64,000 nucleotides of DNA from Nitratireductor aestuarii (GTDB lineage Bacteria; Pseudomonadota; Alphaproteobacteria; Rhizobiales; Rhizobiaceae): NCBI RefSeq assembly GCF_014641695.1, contig NZ_BMIF01000004.1:1-64000 (forward strand), written 5' to 3'. This document shows, one piece after another, positions 28,969-38,163 of this stretch. Below the pieces are notes generated by a model that was given only the letters and a program-made list of their open reading frames with translations, was not told the DNA's origin and searched no databases. The position numbers were made by a program, and so were the translations under genes. How positions within the stretch are numbered: the first letter of the stretch is position 1; every line of letters starts with the position of its first letter.

Positions 28969-30234
28969 TTAGCTTACGAAGAAGCTCTGGGTGCCGTGGG
29001 CCTCGATGGCCTCGGCCAGACGCGACAGCGCATGGACATAGGCTGCAGTGCGCACGGTGATACCCTTCTCCTGGGAGATGTTCCAGATCGCGCGGCCCTC
29101 ACGCTCCATGATGGTCTTGAGGCGTGCGTGGATCTCCTCGACATCCCAGTAGTAGCCCTGCTTGTTCTGGACCCACTCGAAGTAGGAAACCGTCACGCCA
29201 CCGGCATTCGCCAGGATGTCCGGCAGAACGACGACGTTCTTCTTTGCAAGGATGCGATCGCCTTCCGGCGTTACCGGGCCGTTGGCGAGCTCAAGCACGA
29301 CCTTGGCTTTGACGAGCTCGGCGTTGCCCTGATGGATCATGTCTTCAAGCGCAGCCGGGACAAGCAGGTCGCACTCAACGCCGATGAGGGCATCTGCGGA
29401 AAGTGCCTCATGGCCGCTCTGGCCGACGGTGGAAACGACCGACTTGCCGGCGGCCTTGGCTTCCATCAGAAGCGAGAGGTTGAGGCCAAACTCGCAGTAG
29501 ACGCCACCCTCGGAGTCGGAAACTGCAACGATCTTGTGGCCGTCGCCTGCGAGAAGACGGGCGATGTGCTGACCGGCGTTGCCGAAGCCCTGGATCGCAA
29601 CCTTCATCGATCCATCGCAGCCGAGTTCTCCTGCCAGGTGGCGGACGAGGTAGTAGCCGCCGCGCGCGGTCGCGTCGTCACGGCCCTTCGAGCCGCCAAG
29701 CGCGATCGGCTTGCCGGTGATGACGGCAGGCTCGTAGCGGTCGACGATCTGGCTGTACTCGTCAGCCATCCAGCCCATGATCATCGAGTTGGTGTAGACG
29801 TCCGGAGCCGGGATGTCGCGATCCGGGCCGATGATGCGCGAGAAGGCCTGGATATAGGAACGCGAAAGGCGCTCGATCTCGGCCTTGGAAAGCTTGCGCG
29901 GGTCAACCTGGACAGCGCCCTTGCCGCCGCCGTAGGGCAGGTTCATGACGGCGCACTTGAAGGTCATCCAGAATGCGAGCGTCTCGACTTCCTCGGCGTT
30001 GGAATTCGGATGGAAGCGAATGCCGCCCTTGGTTGGACCGCGGGTGTCGTCGTAGCGGCAGCGCCAGGAAAGGAAGGACTTGCGGGAGCCATCGTCCATG
30101 CGGATCATCAGACGCGCCTGCGTGGTCTCACGCGGGAACTTCAGCTTCTCGATGACATCCGGGTCGATGTTCAGGTACTGGGCTGCGTCATCCAGACGTA
30201 CCAGTGCCTGCTCAAGCTGGCTAGGTTCGCTCAT
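28969..30234 (-). CDS. Glu/Leu/Phe/Val-type glutamate dehydrogenase
   Basis: 421 aa. The N-terminal catalytic domain has the substrate loop RYDDTRGPTKGGIRFHP and the catalytic Lys105 in LPYGGGKGAV. The coenzyme domain has KVAIQGFGNAGQHIARLL (GFGNAG at 216-221). This length and the KGGIRFHP/PYGGGKG set fit hexameric NAD-type glutamate dehydrogenases of the small class. It interconverts glutamate and 2-oxoglutarate plus ammonia, with direction set by conditions. A long upstream region with inverted repeats precedes it. Confidence 0.93.
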   Translation of the reverse strand: MSEPSQLEQALVRLDDAAQYLNIDPDVIEKLKFPRETTQARLMIRMDDGSRKSFLSWRCRYDDTRGPTKGGIRFHPNSNAEEVETLAFWMTFKCAVMNLPYGGGKGAVQVDPRKLSKAEIERLSRSYIQAFSRIIGPDRDIPAPDVYTNSMIMGWMADEYSQIVDRYEPAVITGKPIALGGSKGRDDATARGGYYLVRHLAGELGCDGSMKVAIQGFGNAGQHIARLLAGDGHKIVAVSDSEGGVYCEFGLNLSLLMEAKAAGKSVVSTVGQSGHEALSADALIGVECDLLVPAALEDMIHQGNAELVKAKVVLELANGPVTPEGDRILAKKNVVVLPDILANAGGVTVSYFEWVQNKQGYYWDVEEIHARLKTIMEREGRAIWNISQEKGITVRTAAYVHALSRLAEAIEAHGTQSFFVS

Positions 30235-31162
30235 GATAATCCTTTCGGGTAGTGGTCTGTTTGCTTCGGAAGGGCACGTGCGTTTCCGCTTTTCTGGCGC
30301 GCGGGCGTACCTGTGCGATGGATGTGGAGACCATGGTCTCCCGTTTTTCGGCGGTCAGATCGAACCGCGCGAACTCATGCAGATCGGAGGTCGCTCGCTC
30401 CGTCTGAAACACGACAGCGGACGAGTTTCGCGCACTGCCCGGAACCAGGCACAAGCGGCTACGGGGGCCACGAGCACGCCAAAGGTGCTGACCCCATGTT
30501 CACGACCGGTTCTGAGACAACCCGAGGCTGTCATGAAGCGACGTTACTCCCGCCTATGGACGATGCGGCACAACCTCAGTGGGGCTGTTGCCCATCTGGA
30601 CACGCGGAGCCGGAGACTAAAGGAGCCTCGCGCTCGATCCGCGCCTTGATGGGAGACGCCCTATCAGGAAATGCCCTTGGCATGCAATAATCTTGCACGA
30701 AAATTGAGCTTTAGTGATCAAAAATTATGCGCAATGATGGCCCGGCTAACCATCGATCGGAAACGATTGCACGCATCTTGTGCAGGCTTGCTTTTTCAGT
30801 GACTTCCAAGTCGTTCTGAACAAAGCTGATCAACCCGGCTGCCGTTTGTTTGCCCGAAAAGCTGCGAAACAATATCGCAGTGCAGAGAGGTAATCCTTGT
30901 GGCTACCTTACCGCTCATCCTCACACATACAGGAAGGAACTTCTCGTCTCCTTCTGCCAGTTGGCGCGCCCAAAAGGTAACCAGTGAACATAATGGTCGC
31001 CGTCAATAGTTGCGATTGGGCCATGTTCTGACCGCTCCAACATCGTCAAAAGACAAAGCAAAGCACCCCTCCCACAGCTTGAACACACAACACTCAATCG
31101 GTTGAAAAATTATGATTCCATAACCTACGCGGGTTGACAGTTGGGCCAGAAGAGAAACAACT
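30235..31162. other. 928-nt intergenic region with inverted repeats
   Basis: Reading both strands I find no gene here with a ribosome site, conserved motif or plausible codon use. Two inverted repeats stand out: TGCAA-N5-TTGCA at 30683-30697 and TGCAC-N7-GTGCA at 30768-30784, about 86 bp apart. They could be operators for the glutamate dehydrogenase gene (minus) or for the GntR-led operon (plus). A small RNA gene cannot be excluded. Confidence 0.4.
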
Positions 31163-31951
31163 ATGGAAGGGAACCATTGGGACCAAAGGTATCACTCAGG
31201 ACAAGCCATCTTGAAGCCGGGCAAGGAACGCCTCAACTCGTCAATCGCGCTGGAAAAGCTGCGGGAGCGGGTGGAGACACAGAGCGTGAGTGCTGATCCG
31301 AAGCTGCCGCCCGAGCGGGAGCTGGCCGCGTCCATGGGACTCGGACGGAGAGCCATCCGCCGGGCCATGGAAGTCCTGGAGGCCGAAGGTCTCATATGGC
31401 GACACCAGGGCAAGGGCACCTTTGTAGGCCGTAGACCAACTGTTCACCCCTACCTGATAGGTGAGATCTCGGAGAGAACGAACCCGCTCGAGGTCATGGA
31501 AGCCCGTCTGCAGATCGAACCGCCGCTTGCGCGTATCGCGGCACTGCGGGCCAGCGCGGAAGACATTTCATCCCTTGAGAAGCTCGCCAACAAAGTTGTG
31601 ACGGCTCTGGATGATGATGGTTGGGAATTGTGGGATAGTGCTTTTCACCGCAGAATTGCAGAATGCGCAGGCAACGGATTGATGCTGGCGCTGTTCGACG
31701 TGGTGCAACGCATCAGGCACGAACCCTATTGGCGCTATCTGCGCGGGCGTGCCCGCACGCCGGAGAGCCGGGAGAATTCCCACAGGGATCATGCGGAGAT
31801 CGTTGCAATGATAGGATCCCGGGACGGTGCTGGCGCCGAGCGCGCCATGCGCAGGCACCTCGCCGCCGTCAACGCGAACTTGCAGGCAATTGTAGCCGGA
31901 GAGGATGGCGGCGCTGATTTTCCATCCATTGAAAGAAGGACAGGCTCTTGA
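31163..31951 (+). CDS. GntR family regulator, FadR (FCD) subfamily
   Basis: 262 aa. The winged helix is at about residues 20-90 ([42 protein letters not shown]). An all-helical FCD ligand domain follows, with [23 protein letters not shown], the metal-type [10 protein letters not shown] and [18 protein letters not shown] proteins bind small organic acids or amino-acid-like ligands. The gene overlaps the first ABC ATPase gene by one base (TGATG), so it is part of the transporter operon and probably its autoregulated repressor. Confidence 0.9.
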   Translation: MEGNHWDQRYHSGQAILKPGKERLNSSIALEKLRERVETQSVSADPKLPPERELAASMGLGRRAIRRAMEVLEAEGLIWRHQGKGTFVGRRPTVHPYLIGEISERTNPLEVMEARLQIEPPLARIAALRASAEDISSLEKLANKVVTALDDDGWELWDSAFHRRIAECAGNGLMLALFDVVQRIRHEPYWRYLRGRARTPESRENSHRDHAEIVAMIGSRDGAGAERAMRRHLAAVNANLQAIVAGEDGGADFPSIERRTGS

Positions 31952-32988
31952 TGAACCAATCCGCATTGGCCGAGGCATCGCGAACTGTCGAGAGCAGCTC
32001 CGAAACGGTGTTGAGTGTTGAAGATTTTACCCTCAGCTTTTCAGAGTCGGCCAAAACGAACCTGATCGAAGGCGTCTCCTTCCACGTGGAACGCGGCAAG
32101 ACGCTCTGCATCGTGGGCGAATCGGGCTGCGGCAAGAGCGTCACCTCGCTCGCGCTGATGGGCCTCCTCGCCTCCCCGCCCGCGCGCATCCGCCGCGGCA
32201 CAGCGATGTTCGGCGGCAAGGACCTCTTCGCGCTTTCGGAGCGCGAGAAGGCCGACCTGCGCGGTAACGACATCGCGATGATCTTCCAGGAGCCGATGAC
32301 GTCGCTCAACCCGGCATTCACGGTCGGTCACCAGATCGCCGAGGGCATCATGCGCCACCGGCACATGTCCAAGGCGGAAGCGCGCGCCGAGACGCTGAAG
32401 ATGCTGCAGATGGTGCGCATCCCGGCGCCCGAAAGCCGGCTCGATGCCTATCCGCACCAGCTGTCGGGCGGCATGCGCCAACGCGTCATGATCGCCATGG
32501 CGCTCGCCAACCGGCCGAAGCTCCTGATTGCAGACGAGCCGACCACAGCGCTTGACGTGACGATCCAGGCGCAGATCCTGAAGCTTATCCGCCAGATCCA
32601 GGAAGAGACCGGCACCGCGATGATCCTGATCACGCACGACCTCGGCGTCGTGGCGGAAGTCGCCGACCATGTGGCCGTCATGTACGCCGGTCACATCGTC
32701 GAGCAGGGTCCGGTCGACGAGATCTTCAACGACCCGCAGCATCCCTACACCATCGGTCTGTTCGGCTCGATCCCGACGCTCGGCCGCCGGCAGGGCAAGC
32801 TCGCCACCATCAAGGGCGCGGTGCCGCCGCTCGAACTGATGCCCAAGGGATGCCGGTTCTCGCCGCGCTGCCCCTTCGCCGACCAGCGCTGCCGCGACGA
32901 GGTACCGCCCTCGCCCCAGCTCGGACCAGATCATACCGCGGCGTGCTGGTACGCGCCGCTTGAGCAGAAACTTGGAGCCCGCCAATGA
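31951..32988 (+). CDS. Oligopeptide/dipeptide ABC transporter ATPase, DppD/OppD type
   Basis: 345 aa from the ATG at 31951 with AAGGA upstream. Walker [20 protein letters not shown]-loop [13 protein letters not shown], signature [18 protein letters not shown], Walker [13 protein letters not shown]. The C-terminal extension contains the Cys-rich [14 protein letters not shown] segment, an iron-sulfur-type motif common in Dpp/Opp ATPases. It forms a heterodimer with the DppF-like protein encoded next. Confidence 0.95.
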   Translation: MNQSALAEASRTVESSSETVLSVEDFTLSFSESAKTNLIEGVSFHVERGKTLCIVGESGCGKSVTSLALMGLLASPPARIRRGTAMFGGKDLFALSEREKADLRGNDIAMIFQEPMTSLNPAFTVGHQIAEGIMRHRHMSKAEARAETLKMLQMVRIPAPESRLDAYPHQLSGGMRQRVMIAMALANRPKLLIADEPTTALDVTIQAQILKLIRQIQEETGTAMILITHDLGVVAEVADHVAVMYAGHIVEQGPVDEIFNDPQHPYTIGLFGSIPTLGRRQGKLATIKGAVPPLELMPKGCRFSPRCPFADQRCRDEVPPSPQLGPDHTAACWYAPLEQKLGARQ

Positions 32989-34088
32989 GCGAGACCGTTC
33001 AGCACACCACGCCCATTATCGAGGGGCGGAACCTCGCAAAACGATTCGGCGGCAAGAAGGGCCTGTTCCACTCGTCGCCGACGGTCTACGCGGTAAATGA
33101 CGTCTCGATCGCGGTGTGGCCGGGAGAGACATTCGCCATCGTGGGCGAGTCGGGTTGCGGCAAGTCCACGCTTGCACGCCTTCTGCTGCGGCTCATCGAG
33201 CCAAGCGACGGCGACGTGCTCTACCAGGGCAAGGACATCACGAAGCTGTCTGCGTCCGACATGCGGTCGCTGCGCAGCGAGATGCAGATCATCTTCCAGG
33301 ATCCGTTCGCCTCGCTCAATCCGCGCATGACGGTCGGCAGCATCATAGCCGAGCCGATCCGCCTGCACGGGCTGGCCAAGGGCAAGGCGGTCGATGACCG
33401 CGTGGCGGAGCTGCTGCGCATCGTGGGCCTTCGGCCGGAATATGCCGACCGCTATCCGCACGAGTTCTCCGGCGGTCAGCGCCAGCGCATCGGTGTAGCG
33501 CGCGCGCTTGCGGGCCAACCGAAGCTCATCATCGGTGACGAGCCTGTTTCCGCGCTCGACGTGTCGATCCAGGCACAGGTCATCAACCTGCTCGAAGACC
33601 TCAAGGAACAGTTCGGCCTGACGCTGATCATCGTCGCGCATGACCTCGCCGTCATCCGTCACATGAGTGACCGCGTCGCCGTCATGTATCTTGGCGAGGT
33701 CGTCGAGCTTTCGCCGGTCGATCCGCTCTACGAAAAGCCGCTGCACCCCTATACGCAGACGCTGCTCGACGCGATCCCCGTGCCTGTGCCGGGCCATCGC
33801 GAGAAGCGTTCGCTGGCGCGCGGCGACGTGCCGAGCCCAACCAATCCGCCTCCGGGATGCCGTTTCCACACCCGCTGCCCCTTCGCACTGCAGAAGTGCC
33901 GGGAGGTTCATCCTCCGCTCGAGGACGTGGGCGGCGGACGGTTCGTCGCCTGCCACCTGTGGCGGGAGATCCAGGAGCAGGACCACCCGTCTGCCCCGCT
34001 GGACGGAACCAGCCCCAAGCTTGCGGAACGGCTGGAGATCTACCGGTCCTATCAGTCAGCCAAGGAAAAGAATTCGCCGGTGGGGTAA
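32985..34088 (+). CDS. Oligopeptide/dipeptide ABC transporter ATPase, DppF/OppF type
   Basis: 367 aa, overlapping the preceding gene by 4 nt (ATGA). Walker [17 protein letters not shown]-loop IFQDPFASLNPRM, signature EFSGGQRQRIGVARALAG, Walker B LIIGDEPVSALD. A C-terminal Cys motif (CRFHTRCPFALQKC) follows. It is longer than most DppF proteins by a 45-residue hydrophilic tail after the Cys motif (from about LWREIQEQD onward). Confidence 0.95.
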   Translation: MSETVQHTTPIIEGRNLAKRFGGKKGLFHSSPTVYAVNDVSIAVWPGETFAIVGESGCGKSTLARLLLRLIEPSDGDVLYQGKDITKLSASDMRSLRSEMQIIFQDPFASLNPRMTVGSIIAEPIRLHGLAKGKAVDDRVAELLRIVGLRPEYADRYPHEFSGGQRQRIGVARALAGQPKLIIGDEPVSALDVSIQAQVINLLEDLKEQFGLTLIIVAHDLAVIRHMSDRVAVMYLGEVVELSPVDPLYEKPLHPYTQTLLDAIPVPVPGHREKRSLARGDVPSPTNPPPGCRFHTRCPFALQKCREVHPPLEDVGGGRFVACHLWREIQEQDHPSAPLDGTSPKLAERLEIYRSYQSAKEKNSPVG

Positions 34089-34111
34089 CCGGCGTCTTAA
34101 GGGAGAGTTAA

Positions 34112-35608
34112 ATGAAGTCATTGCGTATGCTCACAATAGGTGCTGCCCTACTGGCAAGCAGCACCGTCATGGCAGCAGACCTCCGGGTCGCGCTGCAGGA
34201 CGATCCGGATGTGCTTGATCCGCATCTGGCGCGCACCTTCGTGGGCCGTATCGTGTTCACGTCGCTCTGCGACAAGCTTGTCGACATCAATGACAAGCTT
34301 GAGGTCGTTCCGCAGATCGCTACCGAATGGACGTGGAACGACGACAACACCGTGCTTACCATGAAGCTGCGCGAAGGCGCTGTCTTCCACGACGGTGCAG
34401 TCATCGACGCGGAAGCCGTGAAGGCGAACCTCGACCGCGCTCGCAGCAATGACGAGAGCCTGCGCAAGAGCGAACTTGCCTCGATCTCCGACGTCAAGGT
34501 CGTCGATGCCAATACGCTCGAGATCACGCTGAAGGCTGCCGACGCAGGCTTCCTGGCACAGCTGACCGACCGCGCCGGCATGCTGATGTCGCCCGCTTCG
34601 TTCGACAAGAACCCGGGCCAGAACCCCGTCTGCTCGGGCCCATACAAGCTGGTCGACCGCGTTCAGAACGACCGCATCGTGCTTGAAAAGTTCGCCGACC
34701 ACTGGAACGCGGACAACTACCACTTCGACAAGGTCACCTTCACTCCGATCCCGGATGCGACCGTGCGCCTCGCGAACCTCCGTTCGGGCGACGTGGATAT
34801 CATCGAGCGCGTGGCTCCGTCCGACCTGCCGACCGTTGAAAGCGACGCCAACATCAAGCTTTCCTCGGTGACCGGCCTCGGTTACCAGGCAATCGAAGTC
34901 AACATGGCAAATGGCGCGAAGGCTGACCATCCGCTCGGCAAGGACGCACGTCTGCGTCAGGCGCTGAACCTTTCTATCGACCGCGACGTGATCAACGAGG
35001 TTGTGGGCGCGGGCACCTACACCCCTGCCCTGCAGGCCTTCCCGCCCGCGAGCTTCGCCTTCAACGAAGAGTTCGGCAACCAGAAGCGTGACGTTGAGAA
35101 GGCCAAGGCTCTCATCAAGGAAGCCGGTTTCGACCGCGTTCCGGTCGAGATTTCCTACGGCAACAACACCATCATGCAGCAGGTCTTCGAGCTGGTGCAG
35201 GCGATGGGCGCCGAGGCTGGTTTCGACATCACGCTGCGTCCGACTGAATTCGCCGCGCTTCAGTCTGCCCTCAAGGCCGGTGACTTCTACGTCGGTCAGT
35301 CGGGCTGGTCCGGCCGCGTCGACCCGGATGGCAACATCCACCAGTACGTCAGCTGCGGTGGTGGCCTCAATGACATGAAGTACTGCAACGAGGAGGTTGA
35401 CCGCCTGCTCAACGCAGCCCGCACCACCAGCGACACTGCAGAGCGCAAGAAGCTCTACGATGAAGCCCAGGTGATCCTGCAGCAAGACATGCCGGTGATC
35501 TACCTCTTCTACCTGCCGTGGCCGTTCGCTCACAAGGCATCGCTGGAAGGCTTCATTCCGGTTCCTGACGGCATGATCCGTCTGGAGAACGTCAAGCTCG
35601 CTCAATAA
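34112..35608 (+). CDS. Peptide-type ABC transporter binding protein (SBP family 5), copy 1
   Basis: 498 aa with AAGGGAGAG upstream. A short signal peptide ends SSTVMAA (about residue 22). SBP_bac_5 features are LDPHLARTFVGRIVFTSLCDKLVDI, LREGAVFHDGAVIDAEAVKANLDRA, SGPYKLVDRVQNDRI and GWSGRVDPDGNIHQYVSCGG. The family binds peptides, nickel, glutathione or opines. It is followed by a hairpin and then by a close paralog, which points to a tandem duplication with divided ligand range or expression. Confidence 0.93.
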   Translation: MKSLRMLTIGAALLASSTVMAADLRVALQDDPDVLDPHLARTFVGRIVFTSLCDKLVDINDKLEVVPQIATEWTWNDDNTVLTMKLREGAVFHDGAVIDAEAVKANLDRARSNDESLRKSELASISDVKVVDANTLEITLKAADAGFLAQLTDRAGMLMSPASFDKNPGQNPVCSGPYKLVDRVQNDRIVLEKFADHWNADNYHFDKVTFTPIPDATVRLANLRSGDVDIIERVAPSDLPTVESDANIKLSSVTGLGYQAIEVNMANGAKADHPLGKDARLRQALNLSIDRDVINEVVGAGTYTPALQAFPPASFAFNEEFGNQKRDVEKAKALIKEAGFDRVPVEISYGNNTIMQQVFELVQAMGAEAGFDITLRPTEFAALQSALKAGDFYVGQSGWSGRVDPDGNIHQYVSCGGGLNDMKYCNEEVDRLLNAARTTSDTAERKKLYDEAQVILQQDMPVIYLFYLPWPFAHKASLEGFIPVPDGMIRLENVKLAQ

Positions 35609-35620
35609 GCGGCTGATCTG

Positions 35621-35650
35621 ACGGGCGGCGCCTGCAACGGGTGCCGCCGT
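35621..35650 (+). other. Intercistronic stem-loop after binding protein copy 1
   Basis: ACGG-G-CGGCGCC pairs with the GGTGCCGCCGT side with one bulge and a 6-nt loop, starting 12 nt after the stop; TTTAAAAT follows. A partial terminator or RNA-stabilising structure would set the level of the first binding protein above the genes downstream. Confidence 0.55.
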
Positions 35651-35671
35651 TTAAAATCGAAGGGGAACGAC

Positions 35672-37165
35672 ATGAAAAAGCTCATAATTTCGCTACTTGC
35701 GGGTGTGGCATTTTCCTCCGCTGCTTCCGCTACAGACTTCCGCATAGGCCTGCAGGAGGATCCCGACGTCCTCGATCCGCACAAGGCCCGTACCTTTGTC
35801 GGCCGCATCGTCTTCACGTCGCTCTGCGACAAGCTGGTCGATGTGAATTCAAAGCTGGAATTCGTACCTCAGCTCGCCACGGAGTGGAGCTGGAGCAACG
35901 AGAACAAGACGTTGACCTTCAAACTTCGCGATGATGCGCTGTTCCACGACGGAACGCCCTTCAACGCCGAAGCCGCCAAAGCCAATCTCGACCGTGCCCG
36001 CACGGAGCCGGACAGCCTGCGCAAGAGCGAGCTGGCCTCCGTCGACAGCGTCGAGGTTGTCGACGAATATACCGTCGCGCTGAACCTCAAGCAGGCAGAC
36101 GCCACGCTTCTCGCCCAATTGTCTGACCGCGCGGGCATGATGCTTTCACCCGCCACCTTCTCCGGCGAAGTAGCTACCAATCCAGTCTGCTCGGGTCCCT
36201 ACAAGTTCGCGAGCCGCGTTCAGAACGACCGCATTACGCTTGAAAAGTTCGCTGAGTACCGCGACGCAGACGACTATCATTTCGATCGGCTGGTCTTCCG
36301 GCCCATCCCGGACTCCACCGTCCGTCTCGCCAACCTGCGGTCGGGCGACATCGACATGCTGGAGCGCCTCAATCCTTCGGATGCCGAAAGCGTCCGCGGC
36401 GATACCAACCTGCAGTTCATGCCTGTGGCCGGGCTTGGCTATCAGGGCCTGACCATCAATGTGGGCGAAAATCCGCGCGCTTCCGGTCCGCTCAACAAGG
36501 ACAAGCGCGTTCGCCAGGCGTTGCAGCTCGCCATTGGCCGCGACATCATCAATGAAGTCGTCGGTCACGGCCTGTTCGAGCCTGCGCAGCAGCCCTTCCC
36601 TCCGGCCAGCCCCTTCAACAGCGAGAAGTTCCCGCTGGTTGAACGCGATGTCGAGAAGGCGAAGGCTCTGCTGAAGGAAGCCGGACACGAAAGCGTTGCC
36701 TTCGAGCTCACCTTCGGCAACAACACGACGTCGTCGGCCACCAACGAGCTGATCCAGGCCATGGCCAAGGAAGCAGGCTTCGAGATCAGCCTCAAGCCGA
36801 TGGAATTTGCGGCCATGCAGCAGGAGATGCAGGCGGCGAACCATGAGGCCACGCAGATCGGCTGGTCCGGCCGCGTCGATCCCGATGGCAACATCCATCA
36901 GTTCGTGACCTGCAAGGGTGCGCTCAACGACTCGAAGTACTGCAACGAGGAAGTCGACAAGCTGCTCAATGCAGCGCGCGCTACCCCGGACGTGGAAGAA
37001 CGCAAGCAGCTCTACGATCAGGCGCAGGCCATCCTGATGGATGAACTACCCATCATTTACATCTATCATCAGCCCTGGCCTTTCGTCGCTTCGAACAAGG
37101 TTAGCGGCTTTGAACCGTCTCCGGACGGAATGGTGCGCCTCAAGGGCGTCAAACTGGAAAACTGA
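35672..37165 (+). CDS. Peptide-type ABC transporter binding protein (SBP family 5), copy 2
   Basis: 497 aa with AAGGGGAACGAC upstream. The signal peptide ends SSAASA. It aligns with copy 1 along its full length: the first 45 mature residues differ at only a few positions (LDPHKARTFVGRIVFTSLCD, SGPYKFASRVQNDRITLEKF, GWSGRVDPDGNIHQFVTCKG). Differences cluster in the middle and C-terminal lobes, where the ligand pocket lies. The duplication probably broadens the substrates accepted by one membrane transporter. Confidence 0.93.
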   Translation: MKKLIISLLAGVAFSSAASATDFRIGLQEDPDVLDPHKARTFVGRIVFTSLCDKLVDVNSKLEFVPQLATEWSWSNENKTLTFKLRDDALFHDGTPFNAEAAKANLDRARTEPDSLRKSELASVDSVEVVDEYTVALNLKQADATLLAQLSDRAGMMLSPATFSGEVATNPVCSGPYKFASRVQNDRITLEKFAEYRDADDYHFDRLVFRPIPDSTVRLANLRSGDIDMLERLNPSDAESVRGDTNLQFMPVAGLGYQGLTINVGENPRASGPLNKDKRVRQALQLAIGRDIINEVVGHGLFEPAQQPFPPASPFNSEKFPLVERDVEKAKALLKEAGHESVAFELTFGNNTTSSATNELIQAMAKEAGFEISLKPMEFAAMQQEMQAANHEATQIGWSGRVDPDGNIHQFVTCKGALNDSKYCNEEVDKLLNAARATPDVEERKQLYDQAQAILMDELPIIYIYHQPWPFVASNKVSGFEPSPDGMVRLKGVKLEN

Positions 37166-37173
37166 GAAACCGA

Positions 37174-37198
37174 GGCCGGTGGGCTCGTCCCGCCGGCC
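37174..37198 (+). other. Intercistronic stem-loop after binding protein copy 2
   Basis: GGCCGGTGGG pairs with CCCGCCGGCC (10 bp, one T-G pair) around CTCGT, 9 nt after the stop and just before the permease gene. No T-run follows, so it acts most likely on mRNA processing rather than as a full terminator. Confidence 0.6.
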
Positions 37199-37215
37199 CC
37201 TTGGGGCAAATTGAC

Positions 37216-38163
37216 ATGCTACAAATCATTGCCAGAAGGGTCCTGGTGGCGATACCGACACTATTCCTTGTGTCGCTTATCGTCTTCGGCCTTCAGAAAC
37301 TGCTGCCAGGCGATCCGCTATTGACCATGGCGGGCGAGGAGCGAGATCCCGCGGTCATCGAATTCCTGCGTGAGAAGTATCGCCTGAATGATCCATTCTA
37401 CATGCAGTATCTGTACTGGGTGCGGGACGTTCTGACCGGAGATTTCGGCAATTCGCTGCGCACGGGCGTGCCCGTCTCCACGCTGATTGCCCAGAAGCTG
37501 CCGGTGACGATCCAGCTCGCCGTGATGGCAATGATCTTCGCGCTGCTGATCGGCATTCCGACCGGCATCATGTCGGCGGTCAAGAAGGGCAAGGCTCCGG
37601 ACTACGCGGCCAATGCGATTGCGCTCTCCGGCGTCTCCATCCCGAACTTCTGGCTCGGCATCATCCTGATCATGGTCGTGTCGGTGCAGTGGCGTCTGCT
37701 GCCTGCCTCCGGCTATGTGCCGCTGACGGAAGATCCGATCCAGTCGCTGCGCACGATGCTGATGCCCTCCTTCGTTCTTGCCACCGCGCTCGGCGCCTAT
37801 CTGATGCGCCACACGCGCTCGGCAATGCTCGGCGTGCTGTCGTCCGACTATATCCGCACCGCCAAGGCCAAGGGCCTGATGCCGCGTGTGGTGGTGCTGA
37901 AGCATGCGCTGCGCAACGCGCTGATGCCGATCGTGACGCTCACGACGCTGCTCTTCGGCGAATTGCTGGCAGGCGCCGTGCTGACCGAGCAGGTCTTCAC
38001 CATTCCGGGCTTCGGCAAGCTGATCGTGGACGCCGTCTTCACGCGTGACTACGCCGTGGTTCAGGGCGTGGTGCTCTGCACCGCTGTCGGCTTCATCTTC
38101 ATGAACCTGCTGGCCGACATTCTTTACATTCTCATCAATCCGCGGCTGAGGCACCCCCAATGA
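37216..38163 (+). CDS. Peptide-type ABC transporter permease, DppB type
   Basis: 315 aa from the ATG at 37216; a TTG 15 nt upstream is possible. The N-terminal motif IIARRVLVAIPTLFLVSLIVF, PGDP in LLPGDPLL, and the coupling-helix region YIRTAKAKGLMPRVVVLKHALRNALMPI are diagnostic of DppB/OppB permeases. Six membrane segments are expected. It pairs with the DppC-like permease encoded with a 4-nt overlap. Confidence 0.94.
   Translation: MLQIIARRVLVAIPTLFLVSLIVFGLQKLLPGDPLLTMAGEERDPAVIEFLREKYRLNDPFYMQYLYWVRDVLTGDFGNSLRTGVPVSTLIAQKLPVTIQLAVMAMIFALLIGIPTGIMSAVKKGKAPDYAANAIALSGVSIPNFWLGIILIMVVSVQWRLLPASGYVPLTEDPIQSLRTMLMPSFVLATALGAYLMRHTRSAMLGVLSSDYIRTAKAKGLMPRVVVLKHALRNALMPIVTLTTLLFGELLAGAVLTEQVFTIPGFGKLIVDAVFTRDYAVVQGVVLCTAVGFIFMNLLADILYILINPRLRHPQ

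Noticed and set aside
28954-30252. Long plus-strand frame (about 432 codons) opposite glutamate dehydrogenase
   Set aside because: Shadow frame; it would also run through the bidirectional terminator region and has no family motif.
30313-30690. Plus-strand frame of 125 codons in the gap upstream of the GntR gene
   Set aside because: No ribosome site, no motif, and Cys/Arg/His-rich composition unlike neighbouring proteins.
34148-35605. Long minus-strand frame (about 485 codons) opposite the first peptide-binding protein
   Set aside because: It mirrors a gene with clear signal peptide and family motifs; its translation is rich in His, Arg and Val without any domain, as expected from codon bias at high GC.
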